The notes under the pieces were generated by a model. It did no database searches, had not been told where the DNA came from, and saw nothing but the letters and a program-made list of their open reading frames with translations. Shown one piece after another: positions 16,458 to 23,977 of a stretch of DNA of 64,000 nucleotides. Positions within the stretch are counted from its first letter, which is position 1, and every line of letters begins with the position of its first letter. The DNA lies in NCBI GenBank assembly GCA_963738545.1, contig CAVTXA010000008.1, positions 806,001 to 870,000 on the forward strand, read 5' to 3'. The position numbers and the translations under genes were made by a program. This DNA comes from Bog-756 sp963738545 (GTDB lineage Bacteria > Actinomycetota > Acidimicrobiia > Acidimicrobiales > RAAP-2).

Positions 16458-17534
16458 GTGACCCTTCCGGACCCGATCGACTCCCCGTTGACCCCTCTGC
16501 CCGCCCAGCCCGCGGGCGTTCCCTGGCCGGCGTCGCGATGGCCCGAGGGACCGCTGCCCGACGGCATCGACCTGGCCGGGGCCATGGAGGCCGCTTTCGA
16601 TCCGGAAGGGCCGCTCCACCAGACCTACGCCGTGGTCATCGTCCATCGGGGACGGCTGGTGCTGGAGCGCTACGGCGGGCTGCTCCCCCAATGGGACCGA
16701 CCGGGCAAGCCCGTGGTTCGGGACACACCCCTGCTCTCCTGGTCCATGGCCAAGTCCATGCTCCATGCCGTGGTGGGCATGCTGGTGGAGGAAGGTCGAC
16801 TGGCCCTCGACGCCCCGGCCCCGGTGCCCGAGTGGCAGGGGACCGGCGACCCACGCCGGGCCATCACCCTCCAGCACCTCCTCGAGATGCGCGACGGCCT
16901 GGACTTCGTGGAGGAGTACGAGGACGCCGAGACCTCGGACGTCCTCCAGATGCTCTTCGGCCGGGGCCAGGAGGACATGGCCGCCTACGCTGCCGACCGG
17001 CCCCTCGCCGCCCCGCCCGGCACCCGGTTCAACTACTCGAGCGGCACCAGCAACATCGTCTCGGGCATCGTGGCCCGGACGCTCGGTCCCGGACAGCCCT
17101 ACCGGGACTTCCTCGCCGACCGGCTGTTCGGTCCCCTCGGGATGGCGTCGGCCACCACCACCTTCGACGAGGCGGGGACGTGGGTGGCCGCATCCTACGC
17201 CTACGCCACCGCCCGGGACTACGCCCGGTTCGGGCTCCTCTACCTACGCGACGGGATCTGGGACGGTCGTCGGCTCCTGCCCGAGGGCTGGGTCGACCAC
17301 GGTCGTCGCCCCCGGTCGGTGGACCCCGACGACGGCGAGTACTACGGCTCGCACTGGTGGACCAGGGACGATCCCCACGGCACGTTCTGGGCTAACGGGC
17401 ACGAGGGCCAGTACATCGACATCTGCCCGCACGCCGACCTGGTGGTGGTGCGCATGGGCCGGACCGACTCGTCCCACGCCGAAGCGATCAAGGCGTGGCG
17501 CACGGCCGTCATCGGGGCGTTCGCCTGGACGTGA
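16458..17534 (+). CDS. Serine hydrolase, class C beta-lactamase / 6-aminohexanoate-dimer hydrolase family
   Basis: A 358-residue beta-lactamase-fold hydrolase. The catalytic SMAKS (SxxK) lies near residue 97, a YSSGTSN segment stands in the YxN position near residue 194, and HEGQYID provides the third motif near residue 313. The sequence resembles nylon-oligomer hydrolases and related esterases more than true beta-lactamases. No signal peptide is apparent, so a cytosolic esterase or amidase is likely. The start is taken at GTG 16458; the frame is open back to GTG 16416. Confidence 0.85.
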   Translation: MTLPDPIDSPLTPLPAQPAGVPWPASRWPEGPLPDGIDLAGAMEAAFDPEGPLHQTYAVVIVHRGRLVLERYGGLLPQWDRPGKPVVRDTPLLSWSMAKSMLHAVVGMLVEEGRLALDAPAPVPEWQGTGDPRRAITLQHLLEMRDGLDFVEEYEDAETSDVLQMLFGRGQEDMAAYAADRPLAAPPGTRFNYSSGTSNIVSGIVARTLGPGQPYRDFLADRLFGPLGMASATTTFDEAGTWVAASYAYATARDYARFGLLYLRDGIWDGRRLLPEGWVDHGRRPRSVDPDDGEYYGSHWWTRDDPHGTFWANGHEGQYIDICPHADLVVVRMGRTDSSHAEAIKAWRTAVIGAFAWT

Positions 17535-17591
17535 GGCCCGAGGCCGGCGTCGCCACCAGCCGGACCCCCACCGACCCGGGCGGACCCGTCG

Positions 17592-18053
17592 CTACCAGCC
17601 CTGCGTGCCCGGGCCGCCCTTGAACGGCCCCACCAGGTCGGCGGTGATCCATCCGCCGTAGAAGCCGCCGGGCTGGGCCTCCACCTCCTCGCCGTCGACC
17701 AGGCAGGCGTCCATGCGACCGGGGTAGAAGGCCACGTACCCGGCGATGGCCGCGTAGGCCCGGGTGGGCCGGTCGTAGCCCCAGGCCGCCTCGGCGGCCA
17801 CGGCGTCGCCCACGGTGACGTCGTAGTAGTGGGCCGCGCCCTTCCACTCACAGAACGACGAGCCCCGGACCCGGACCAGGCAGCCGTCCATGATGTCGTC
17901 CGGAGGCAGGTAGTAGTTGGGGGGATGGCTGGTCTCGAGGACGCGGAACGCCGCCGTGGTGTCGGCGATGGTCTGACCGCCGAACACCACGGTGATCCGC
18001 GCCTCCACCGGCTCCAGACGAGGCGGGCGGGGATAGTCCCACACCGACTCCAT
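17592..18053 (-). CDS. DUF427 domain-containing protein
   Basis: The 153-residue protein begins MESVWDYPRPPRLEP at ATG 18053 and has the DUF427 features VVFGGQTIADTTAAFRVLE, PNYYLPPDDI, SSFCEWKGAAHYYDV and YVAFYPGRMDACLVDG. DUF427 is a small beta-rich domain common in actinobacteria with no established biochemical role. It is the last gene of the TetR-CYP123-SDR-CYP51-ferredoxin-NTF2 operon, starting 5 bp after the preceding stop. An in-frame extension to 18398 is rejected as a shadow of the neighbour. Confidence 0.88.
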   Translation of the reverse strand: MESVWDYPRPPRLEPVEARITVVFGGQTIADTTAAFRVLETSHPPNYYLPPDDIMDGCLVRVRGSSFCEWKGAAHYYDVTVGDAVAAEAAWGYDRPTRAYAAIAGYVAFYPGRMDACLVDGEEVEAQPGGFYGGWITADLVGPFKGGPGTQGW

Positions 18054-18058
18054 GGTGG

Positions 18059-18619
18059 CTACACGCCCTCCCAGAGGCCCACCGGCGCGCCGCCCACCCG
18101 GTAGTGGCCGGGCTGGCGCTTGCCCGACGCCCCCTTCTCCAGCCGCTTCTGCATGCCCGGGGTCAGCACACCGGCGTTGATCATCTCGATGAACGTGGCG
18201 GTGGCGTTGCCCACATCGAAGAAGTCCCGCTGCCAGCTCCACTGGAAGTTGCCGGCGTAGCGGAACCAGCTCCCGCCCAGACCGGCGATCTCGTAGTGGC
18301 TGCCGTCGGGCCGGGACACATCGGCGATCTGCTTCCACAGCCCGAGGATCTCGCCCTGCACATCGTCGATCAGCACCCGTTGGTACGGGTAGGTCCATCC
18401 CCCCAGGCCCTCCATCTCGAGGCCGAGGGCGTACTCGCGGATCTCGTCCTTACCCACGGCCATGAACTCGTCGGTGGGACCGACGTTCCAGCCGTAGGTG
18501 GCGTCGTCGGTGTACATCTCGGCCATGGGCAGCCAGTCCAGCTGCTCCTCGCAGCGCTGGTTGATGTCCAACCACCTCTGCATCATCTCTTCGAGCTCAC
18601 TGCGGGGGAACGACGGCAT
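18059..18619 (-). CDS. NTF2/SnoaL-fold protein in the CYP51 operon
   Basis: A 186-residue protein with an NTF2-like cone-fold pattern: an N-terminal helix (EEMMQRWLDINQRCEEQLDWLPM), MYTDDATYGWN, IREYALG, then paired strands VQGEILGLWKQIADV and WFRYAGNFQWSWQRDFFD. Members include SnoaL-like isomerases and ketosteroid isomerase. Its place next to CYP51 recalls the NTF2-fold gene near the M. tuberculosis cyp51 locus (Rv0760c), though this protein is longer and orthology is not shown. It follows the ferredoxin gene by 3 bp, so a role in the same P450 pathway is likely. Confidence 0.75.
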   Translation of the reverse strand: MPSFPRSELEEMMQRWLDINQRCEEQLDWLPMAEMYTDDATYGWNVGPTDEFMAVGKDEIREYALGLEMEGLGGWTYPYQRVLIDDVQGEILGLWKQIADVSRPDGSHYEIAGLGGSWFRYAGNFQWSWQRDFFDVGNATATFIEMINAGVLTPGMQKRLEKGASGKRQPGHYRVGGAPVGLWEGV

Positions 18620-18622
18620 GGA

Positions 18623-18820
18623 CTACTCCTCTTCGACGATGGACAGTGCGGATGTGGGGCAGTAACGGACGGCGGCCTCGACCTCGGCCCGGGCGTCGTC
18701 GGGTGGCGAGCCGTCCAGGATGGTCACCTTCTCACGCTTGGCCAACTCGAACACGGTGGGGGCCTCGGACTCGCAGACGCCGTGCCCCTGGCACAGGTCG
18801 AGGTCGACGGTGACCCGCAT
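18623..18820 (-). CDS. [3Fe-4S]-type ferredoxin, P450 redox partner
   Basis: A 65-residue ferredoxin. Cysteines at C10 (in CQGHGVC), C16 and C54 (YCPTSAL) give three ligands, with glycine or histidine where a fourth cysteine would be, so a [3Fe-4S] cluster is expected. This is the class encoded beside actinobacterial P450 genes, including Rv0763c next to cyp51. Its ATG shares one base with the CYP51 stop (TGATG), showing translational coupling. It most likely passes electrons to CYP51 and perhaps to the CYP123-like P450. No ferredoxin reductase gene is in the window. Confidence 0.93.
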   Translation of the reverse strand: MRVTVDLDLCQGHGVCESEAPTVFELAKREKVTILDGSPPDDARAEVEAAVRYCPTSALSIVEEE

Positions 18821-20211
18821 CAGGGCCGCCCACCACCGTCGGACGCCCGGGCGGCCTTGCGCCGGTACCGGACCACGCAGGGCTGCTGGAGCTGGACCAC
18901 CATCTTCGAGTGGTCGTTGCGGTAGGAGTCCGACGGCTGGGCCAGTTCGAACTCCCAGTCCAGCAGCAACACCGAGAAGATGGCTTTGAGCTGCATCATG
19001 GCGAACGCCGCCCCGACGCAGCGGTGCCGGCCGGCACCGAAGGGGATCCAGGTCCAGGGGTTGGACCGGTCCTCCTCGCGGGGCTCGAGGTAGCGGGAGG
19101 GCTGGAACTCGTCGGCGTCGGGGAAGTCTTCGGGGATCCGGTTGGACACCGAGGGGCTGGCCCCCACCATCTGCCCGGCGGTGATGGCGTAGCCGTCCAC
19201 CTCGAGGTCCTCTTTGGCCACCCGGAGCAAGAGGATGAGGGGCGGGTGCAGGCGGAGGGCCTCCTTGATGGCCGACTCCAGGTGGGGCATGGCCCGGAGG
19301 GCCTGGTAGCTGACCTCGGCCCCCCCGGCGTAGAGCTCGTCCAGCTCGTCGTCGACGGCCCTGAGCTCGTCGGCGTTACGGAGGAGCTCGATGAGGGTCC
19401 ACGCCGCCGTGCCCGAGGTGGTGTGGTGGCCGGCGAACATCATGGAGATGAACATGCCGGTCACCTCGTCGGCCAGGAAGCGTGGCGAGCCGTCCTCGTT
19501 GGTGATGGACATGAGCACGTCGAGCAGGTCCCGCTCGTCGTCGGCCGACGGGGGACCGGCGGCCCGCCGGGTCATGATGGCCTCCACCAACTGGACCAGC
19601 CCGACGCGGGCGGCGTCCCGGCGCCGGAAGCTCTCGATGGGGGCGTAGGGATCGACGTAGGCGATGGCGTCGGTGCCCTGCTCGAGGTCGTGGTAGAGCT
19701 CGGCGAACCGCTTGTCGAGTTCGTTGCGGAAGCGTTTGCCGATGAGGCACGCCGAGGACGTGTAGATGGTCAGCTCGGCGAACCAGTCCAGCAGGTCGAT
19801 CTCGCCGTCGTCGTCCCATCCCGCCACCATCTGCTCCACCTCGTCGGCGATGGTGGCGGCGTGACCCCGCATGAACTTGTCCCGGAGGGCCTGGTTGTGG
19901 AGCATCTCCCGCCGGCGCTCGGGCGGCGCGTCGAACACCACCCCCTCGCCGAAGACCGGCGTCATGAACGGATAGGCCTCGGCCTGGTCTAGGACCTCCT
20001 CGGGGGCCCGGAAGAAGAATTCGTTGGCTCCGGCCCCGGTCATCAGCACCACGTCCCGGTCGACCAGGCGGAAGATGCCCACGTCGCCGCATTCGGCCCG
20101 CACCCGGTTCATCAGGGCGATCGGGTCGACCCGCAGCTCCTCCAGGTGGCCGTTGGCCTCCTCGCCGCCGGATACCCGCGGCGGTTGCTTGTGGTCCACT
20201 GCGATGGTCAT
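18820..20211 (-). CDS. cyp51: Cytochrome P450 CYP51 (sterol 14-alpha-demethylase family)
   Basis: This 463-residue P450 closely matches mycobacterial CYP51. The B-C region FGEGVVFDAPPERRREMLHN, helix FAELTIYTSSACLIGK, SRS segment YVDPYAPIESFRRRD, I-helix MMFAGHHTTSG (the CYP51-type HT pair), KEALRLHPP (ExxR), and heme loop FGAGRHRCVGAAFA with Cys398 are all present and in order. The CYP51 family removes the 14-alpha-methyl of sterols. Whether this bacterium makes or meets a sterol is unknown; the physiological substrate of mycobacterial CYP51 is also unresolved. The ATG overlaps the SDR stop and its own stop overlaps the ferredoxin start. Confidence 0.95.
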   Translation of the reverse strand: MTIAVDHKQPPRVSGGEEANGHLEELRVDPIALMNRVRAECGDVGIFRLVDRDVVLMTGAGANEFFFRAPEEVLDQAEAYPFMTPVFGEGVVFDAPPERRREMLHNQALRDKFMRGHAATIADEVEQMVAGWDDDGEIDLLDWFAELTIYTSSACLIGKRFRNELDKRFAELYHDLEQGTDAIAYVDPYAPIESFRRRDAARVGLVQLVEAIMTRRAAGPPSADDERDLLDVLMSITNEDGSPRFLADEVTGMFISMMFAGHHTTSGTAAWTLIELLRNADELRAVDDELDELYAGGAEVSYQALRAMPHLESAIKEALRLHPPLILLLRVAKEDLEVDGYAITAGQMVGASPSVSNRIPEDFPDADEFQPSRYLEPREEDRSNPWTWIPFGAGRHRCVGAAFAMMQLKAIFSVLLLDWEFELAQPSDSYRNDHSKMVVQLQQPCVVRYRRKAARASDGGGRP

Positions 20212-21008
20212 GGTTCCCCCTCATGGTCGGGATGGGTGCGGATGGGCGCCTCGGGCTGGAGTTCGATGACGGTGGCGTGGGTGCCCCGGGGCAGGCCGAC
20301 CACGGCCACGATGGCCTGGGCCACGCCGGCCGGGCGCATGAAGTTGGCGTGGCGGGCGAAACCCCACGCCGCCCACTCCTCGATGACCTGGCCGGTGACC
20401 TCGGGGTCCCAGTCCATCCCCATGCCGGTCAGCGTCGGTCCGGGTCGGACGATCGTGGCCCGCACCCCGGTCCCCTCCAACTCCATCTGGAGCGAGTGGA
20501 CGTAACCCTCGAGTCCCCATTTGGAGGTGACGTAGGCGGCCATGGACGGCCGGGGCCGCTCGGCCACGTCGGAGGTGACGAAGACGATGTCGCCCCGGCG
20601 CCGCTCGGTCATGGCCGGGGCCAGGGCCCGCACCAGTCGGTGGGTGCCGCTCAGATTGACGGCCAGGACACCGTCGAACGCCTCGGCGTCGGTGTCGAGG
20701 ACGGCACCGGCGATATTCCGGGCCGCGTTGGACACCACGATCTCGACCGCTCCGAGCGTGTCCACCGCCGACTTGGCGAACTGCGTCACGGAGTCCCCGT
20801 CAGCCAGGTCCAGCCGGATGGCCACCGCCTCCCCGCCGTCAGCCCGGATGGCCGCCGCCGTCGCTTCGCACTCGGCCACCCGGCGGGCGCCGAGGACCAC
20901 CGGGTGCCCCTGGGCGGCCAGGGCCACGGCCGTGGCCTGTCCGATGCCCGATGAGGCGCCGGTGACCACGGCCGGACGCAGGTCGGGGTTGGCCTCGACG
21001 CGGGCCAT
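20208..21008 (-). CDS. Short-chain dehydrogenase/reductase of the cyp51 operon (Rv0765c-like position)
   Basis: A 266-residue classical SDR. TGASSGIG (residues about 17-24) binds the cofactor, SNAAR stands for NNAG, and the catalytic YVTSK pentad lies near residue 161 with an upstream serine in FVTSD. The C-terminus is variable and probably substrate-specific. Its start (ATG 21008) shares a base with the CYP123-like stop and its stop overlaps the CYP51 start. In M. tuberculosis an SDR (Rv0765c) occupies the same place between cyp123 and cyp51. It likely oxidises or reduces a hydroxyl or carbonyl made by one of the P450s. Confidence 0.9.
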   Translation of the reverse strand: MARVEANPDLRPAVVTGASSGIGQATAVALAAQGHPVVLGARRVAECEATAAAIRADGGEAVAIRLDLADGDSVTQFAKSAVDTLGAVEIVVSNAARNIAGAVLDTDAEAFDGVLAVNLSGTHRLVRALAPAMTERRRGDIVFVTSDVAERPRPSMAAYVTSKWGLEGYVHSLQMELEGTGVRATIVRPGPTLTGMGMDWDPEVTGQVIEEWAAWGFARHANFMRPAGVAQAIVAVVGLPRGTHATVIELQPEAPIRTHPDHEGEP

Positions 21009-22207
21009 CAGCGCAACGTCACCGTGGTGGGCATGGTCGCCAGGCCCCGGACGTTGATGGAGTGGACCCGTTCGATGCCCTCGGGATCCACCTCGTAGGT
21101 GGCCACCCGGTCGACCAGCTCGGTGAGGCCGATCCGGGCCTCGAGCCGGGCCATGGGTGCCCCCATGCAGAAGTGGCGACCGCTGCCGAAGCTGACCAGG
21201 CGGCCGGTGTCGCGGTCGAGGTCGTAGCGGTCGGCGTCGGGGAAGACGGACTCGTCGCGGTTGGCCGATCCCACCAGGAGCAGGACCCGGCTGCCTTCGG
21301 GGATCTCGAACCCGTGGAGCTCCATGGGGATCCTGGTGACCCGCAGCAGCATCTGGCTCGAGGTGTCGTAGCGCAGGGTCTCCTCGATCCAACTGCCCAC
21401 CCGGTCCCGATCGCCGAACGGCTTGGCCCGCTCGTCGGGGTGGCGCCAGCCCCAGTACCAGGCGTTGCCCAACAACTTGGTGGTGGTCTCGTTGCCGGCC
21501 ACCACCATCAAGAAGAGGAAGGCGATGATCTCGTCGTCGGTGAGCTTGTCCCCGTCGATCTCGGCGTCCAGCAGTGCCGAGGTGAGATCGTCGCGCCGGG
21601 ACCGCCTCCGCTCGTCGACCATCTCCTGGTAGTAGGCGACCAGGGCCATGGCCGCGTCCATGCCCGCGGCCGGCACGTCGAGCACGCCGTCCTCGCGGTG
21701 GACGACCACGTCGGCCAGCCGTCGGACCTCGGACCGGTCCGCCCGGGGCACGCCCATCAGCTCGGAGATGACGTCCATGGGGAGCTTGCCGGCGAAGTCG
21801 GCGATGAAGTCGAACGTCCCCAGCTCCAGGGCGGGCTCGAGGTGCTCGAGGGCGATGGTCCGGATGTGGTCCTCCATCTCGGCCACCTTGGACGGGGTGA
21901 ACCCCTTGCCCACCAGCGACCGCATGCGGGTGTGGCGGGGAGGGTCGAGGGCCAAAAAGGACATGAACTTGTGGGCCTCGGGCCCGAAGGCGCTGGGCTC
22001 GAGGGAGACACCCTGCGCGTTGGAGAACCCGTCCAGGTTGCGGAAGGCGGCCAGGACGTCCTCGTGGCGGGAGAAGGCCCAGAAGTCCAGGTCGTCGTTC
22101 CGGTAGACCGGGGCCTCGGCCCGCATCCGGGCGTACACCGGGTAGGGGTCCTCGTGGATCTCGTAGGCGTAGGGGCTGTAGCGCACCGGTTGCAGGTCGT
22201 TGGTCAT
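21008..22207 (-). CDS. Cytochrome P450, CYP123-like by position
   Basis: A 399-residue soluble bacterial P450: LALDPPRHTRMRSLVGKGFTP (helix C), VVAGNETTTKLLG (I-helix acid-threonine pair), EETLRYDT (ExxR) and heme loop FGSGRHFCMGAPMARLE with Cys347. The place between tetR and the SDR-cyp51 pair corresponds to cyp123 (Rv0766c) in M. tuberculosis, and the length agrees; assignment to CYP123 itself is inference. The ATG overlaps the TetR stop, so repressor and P450 are translationally coupled. It differs clearly from the CYP51 next to it and may act on a related intermediate. Confidence 0.9.
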   Translation of the reverse strand: MTNDLQPVRYSPYAYEIHEDPYPVYARMRAEAPVYRNDDLDFWAFSRHEDVLAAFRNLDGFSNAQGVSLEPSAFGPEAHKFMSFLALDPPRHTRMRSLVGKGFTPSKVAEMEDHIRTIALEHLEPALELGTFDFIADFAGKLPMDVISELMGVPRADRSEVRRLADVVVHREDGVLDVPAAGMDAAMALVAYYQEMVDERRRSRRDDLTSALLDAEIDGDKLTDDEIIAFLFLMVVAGNETTTKLLGNAWYWGWRHPDERAKPFGDRDRVGSWIEETLRYDTSSQMLLRVTRIPMELHGFEIPEGSRVLLLVGSANRDESVFPDADRYDLDRDTGRLVSFGSGRHFCMGAPMARLEARIGLTELVDRVATYEVDPEGIERVHSINVRGLATMPTTVTLR

Positions 22208-22830
22208 CGGACCCTCCGGCCCCCACGGCCCCCATCCACCATCAACGAGGCGGCCGCGGCCACGAACTCGGGGACATCCATCGAGGACATGTGGCCCATG
22301 CCGGCCTCGAGGAGCGCCCCCGAAAAGGAGGTCTGCAGCACCCGGACCACCATCGGGTCGGCGTCGGGGCCGACGGCGGCGGCCAGGCGGTGGTGGATCA
22401 CGCTCCCGATCCGGTCACGGAGGTGCTTGACATCGGCGCTGGTGCTCAGGAGCGCCTGGGTGGAGGCGTCCACCAGTGCGGGGCTCTCGGTGGTGAGCAG
22501 GACCATGGCCCGGACGGCGTCGGCCACCCGGTCGGGCACCGAACGTCCGTCGTCGGTGGCCACTGGTGGCAGCGCCTGCATGCCGCGCCAGAGGACCTCA
22601 GCCAGCAGATGGTCCTTGGAGCTGAAGTAGTTGTAGGCGGTGGCCGGGGCCACGCCAGCCCGACGGGCCACACTGCGCACGGTCAGGCCGGCGTAGCCCA
22701 CCGTCTCGACCTCCTGCTCGGTGGCCCGAACCAGTTGGGCCACCACTTCGGCCTGGCGCGGCGTCAGCCGTCGTCGGGTGGCCTCGAATCCGGCCGAGCC
22801 GTCGTCGAGGAGGGCCACGGGCTCACTCAC
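22204..22830 (-). CDS. TetR/AcrR family regulator of the cyp51 locus
   Basis: A 208-residue regulator starting at GTG 22830, preceded by GGAG 8 nt upstream (an in-frame ATG at 22878 is an alternative). The N-terminal helix-turn-helix reads LTVRSVARRAGVAPATAYNYFSSKDHLLAEVLW, typical of TetR; the C-terminal ligand domain is less conserved. It heads the minus-strand operon and probably autoregulates it from the palindrome at 22963-22976, which would also control the divergent operon. M. tuberculosis has a TetR gene (Rv0767c) at the same point. The inducer may be the pathway substrate or a CoA ester. Confidence 0.9.
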   Translation of the reverse strand: MSEPVALLDDGSAGFEATRRRLTPRQAEVVAQLVRATEQEVETVGYAGLTVRSVARRAGVAPATAYNYFSSKDHLLAEVLWRGMQALPPVATDDGRSVPDRVADAVRAMVLLTTESPALVDASTQALLSTSADVKHLRDRIGSVIHHRLAAAVGPDADPMVVRVLQTSFSGALLEAGMGHMSSMDVPEFVAAAASLMVDGGRGGRRVR

Positions 22831-22945
22831 CGTTCTCGCTCCGACATCGGGTCCGGCGCCGCGCCCCTCGCACCGCACCGGCGGATGGCGTCCGTGCCGC
22901 GGGGGAGGGAACCCGGACCCCGCCGCCGGCGTTGGTGTCGCTCAT
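22823..22945 (-). CDS. Putative leaderless 40-residue leader ORF before tetR
   Basis: On the minus strand TATAGT (22959-22954) is followed by 8 nt and ATG 22945, opening a 40-codon frame (MSDTNAGGGVRVPS...) that stops 8 nt inside the TetR gene. The product is Arg/Gly/Ser-rich with no recognisable fold. It may be a coupling ORF or only a consequence of the bidirectional promoter. Confidence 0.3.
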   Translation of the reverse strand: MSDTNAGGGVRVPSPAARTPSAGAVRGARRRTRCRSENGE

Positions 22946-22949
22946 ATGA

Positions 22950-22977
22950 TTGGACTATAGTCTGGACAGCTGTCCAA
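22950..22977. promoter_or_regulatory. Divergent promoter and operator of the cyp51 locus
   Basis: The palindrome GACTATAGTC (22953-22962) holds a TATAGT -10 on each strand, back to back. Beside it is the 14-bp perfect palindrome TGGACAGCTGTCCA (22963-22976), and the block is flanked by TTGGAC and GTCCAA. Three GGAC half-sites suggest two overlapping dimer sites for the adjacent TetR protein, which could shut both operons at once. The site is a strong candidate but unproven. Confidence 0.7.
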
Positions 22978-23077
22978 GTACAGGGCAACGACGCAATGGC
23001 GGGTGCCTCCGGGTCGGGGCGCGCGTCGCCCGCTCCAGTGGCAACATCGCCAGCAGCGAATGACAGGGGGACGTCCA

Positions 23078-23977
23078 GTGCCGAACCACCAACCAGCCGA
23101 CGGGGCCCGATCCGTCACCACGCCGAGCGTCGGCGTGATCGGACTCGGGGCCATCGGGAACGGTGTGGCCACCAGTGTGCTGCGCCAGGGGCTGCCCCTG
23201 GTCGTCAGCGACATCCGGCCCGAGGCCACCGCCGCCTACGCGGAGACCGCCGTGGTGGCCACCTCGCCGGTGGACCTGGTCGGACGGTCCGACGTGGTGG
23301 TGGTCGCCGTGGTCAACGACGAGCAGGTCCACGCCGTGCTGTCCGGTCCCAACGGTGGTCTGGCCGCCGCCGGCGACGGCACGACGTTCATCGTGGTGAG
23401 CACCATCTCGGCGGCGTGCGTCCAGGCCATCGGGGCCGAAGCGGCCGCCCTCGGGGTGGCCATGCTCGACTGCGGGGTCACCGGCGGTCCCGACGCCGCC
23501 GCCTCCGGCGACCTGGTGTGCATGGTCGGCGGTGATCCCGAGGCGATCGAACGGGTGCGACCGGTCTTCGACGCCATCAGCTCGCTCACCGTGGTCATGG
23601 GCCCGTTCGGCGCCGGCCTGGCCGCCAAGTTGGCTCGCAACCTCATCACCTACGGCTCGTGGCTGGCCGCCTTCGAGGGTCAGCAGCTGGCGGAGGCGGC
23701 CGGCATCCCGTTGGACAAACTGGCCGAGGTGGTCAAGGCGAGCGACGTGCACATCGGCGGCGCCTCCCGCCTCATGTTCCGACCGACGGTGGCGCCGTTC
23801 ACCGACGACGACCATCCCATGGTGGTGGGGGCCATGCGGGCGGGGGCGTCCCTGGCCCACAAGGACCTTGCGGCCACGCTCGAGCTGGCCGAGTCGCTCG
23901 ATGTCGATCTGCCCCTGGCTCAGATGGCCGAACGCCGGACCGATGAGATCTTCGGACTAGGAGGGATGGCGTCGTGA
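23078..23977 (+). CDS. 3-hydroxyisobutyrate dehydrogenase-like NAD-binding protein (Rv0770-like)
   Basis: A 299-residue beta-hydroxyacid dehydrogenase. The Rossmann motif GVIGLGAIGNGVA lies near residue 20, followed by VVVVAVVNDEQV, the substrate motif DCGVTGGPDAAASGDL and the catalytic-lysine helix GAGLAAKLARNLI. The start is GTG 23078, with GGGGGA upstream; the frame is open to 23003. M. tuberculosis encodes such a protein (Rv0770) in the cyp51 neighbourhood. It is the first gene of the plus-strand operon, and its stop overlaps the aldehyde dehydrogenase start (GTGA). The substrate is likely a 3-hydroxy acid or small alcohol; this is inference. Confidence 0.88.
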   Translation: MPNHQPADGARSVTTPSVGVIGLGAIGNGVATSVLRQGLPLVVSDIRPEATAAYAETAVVATSPVDLVGRSDVVVVAVVNDEQVHAVLSGPNGGLAAAGDGTTFIVVSTISAACVQAIGAEAAALGVAMLDCGVTGGPDAAASGDLVCMVGGDPEAIERVRPVFDAISSLTVVMGPFGAGLAAKLARNLITYGSWLAAFEGQQLAEAAGIPLDKLAEVVKASDVHIGGASRLMFRPTVAPFTDDDHPMVVGAMRAGASLAHKDLAATLELAESLDVDLPLAQMAERRTDEIFGLGGMAS

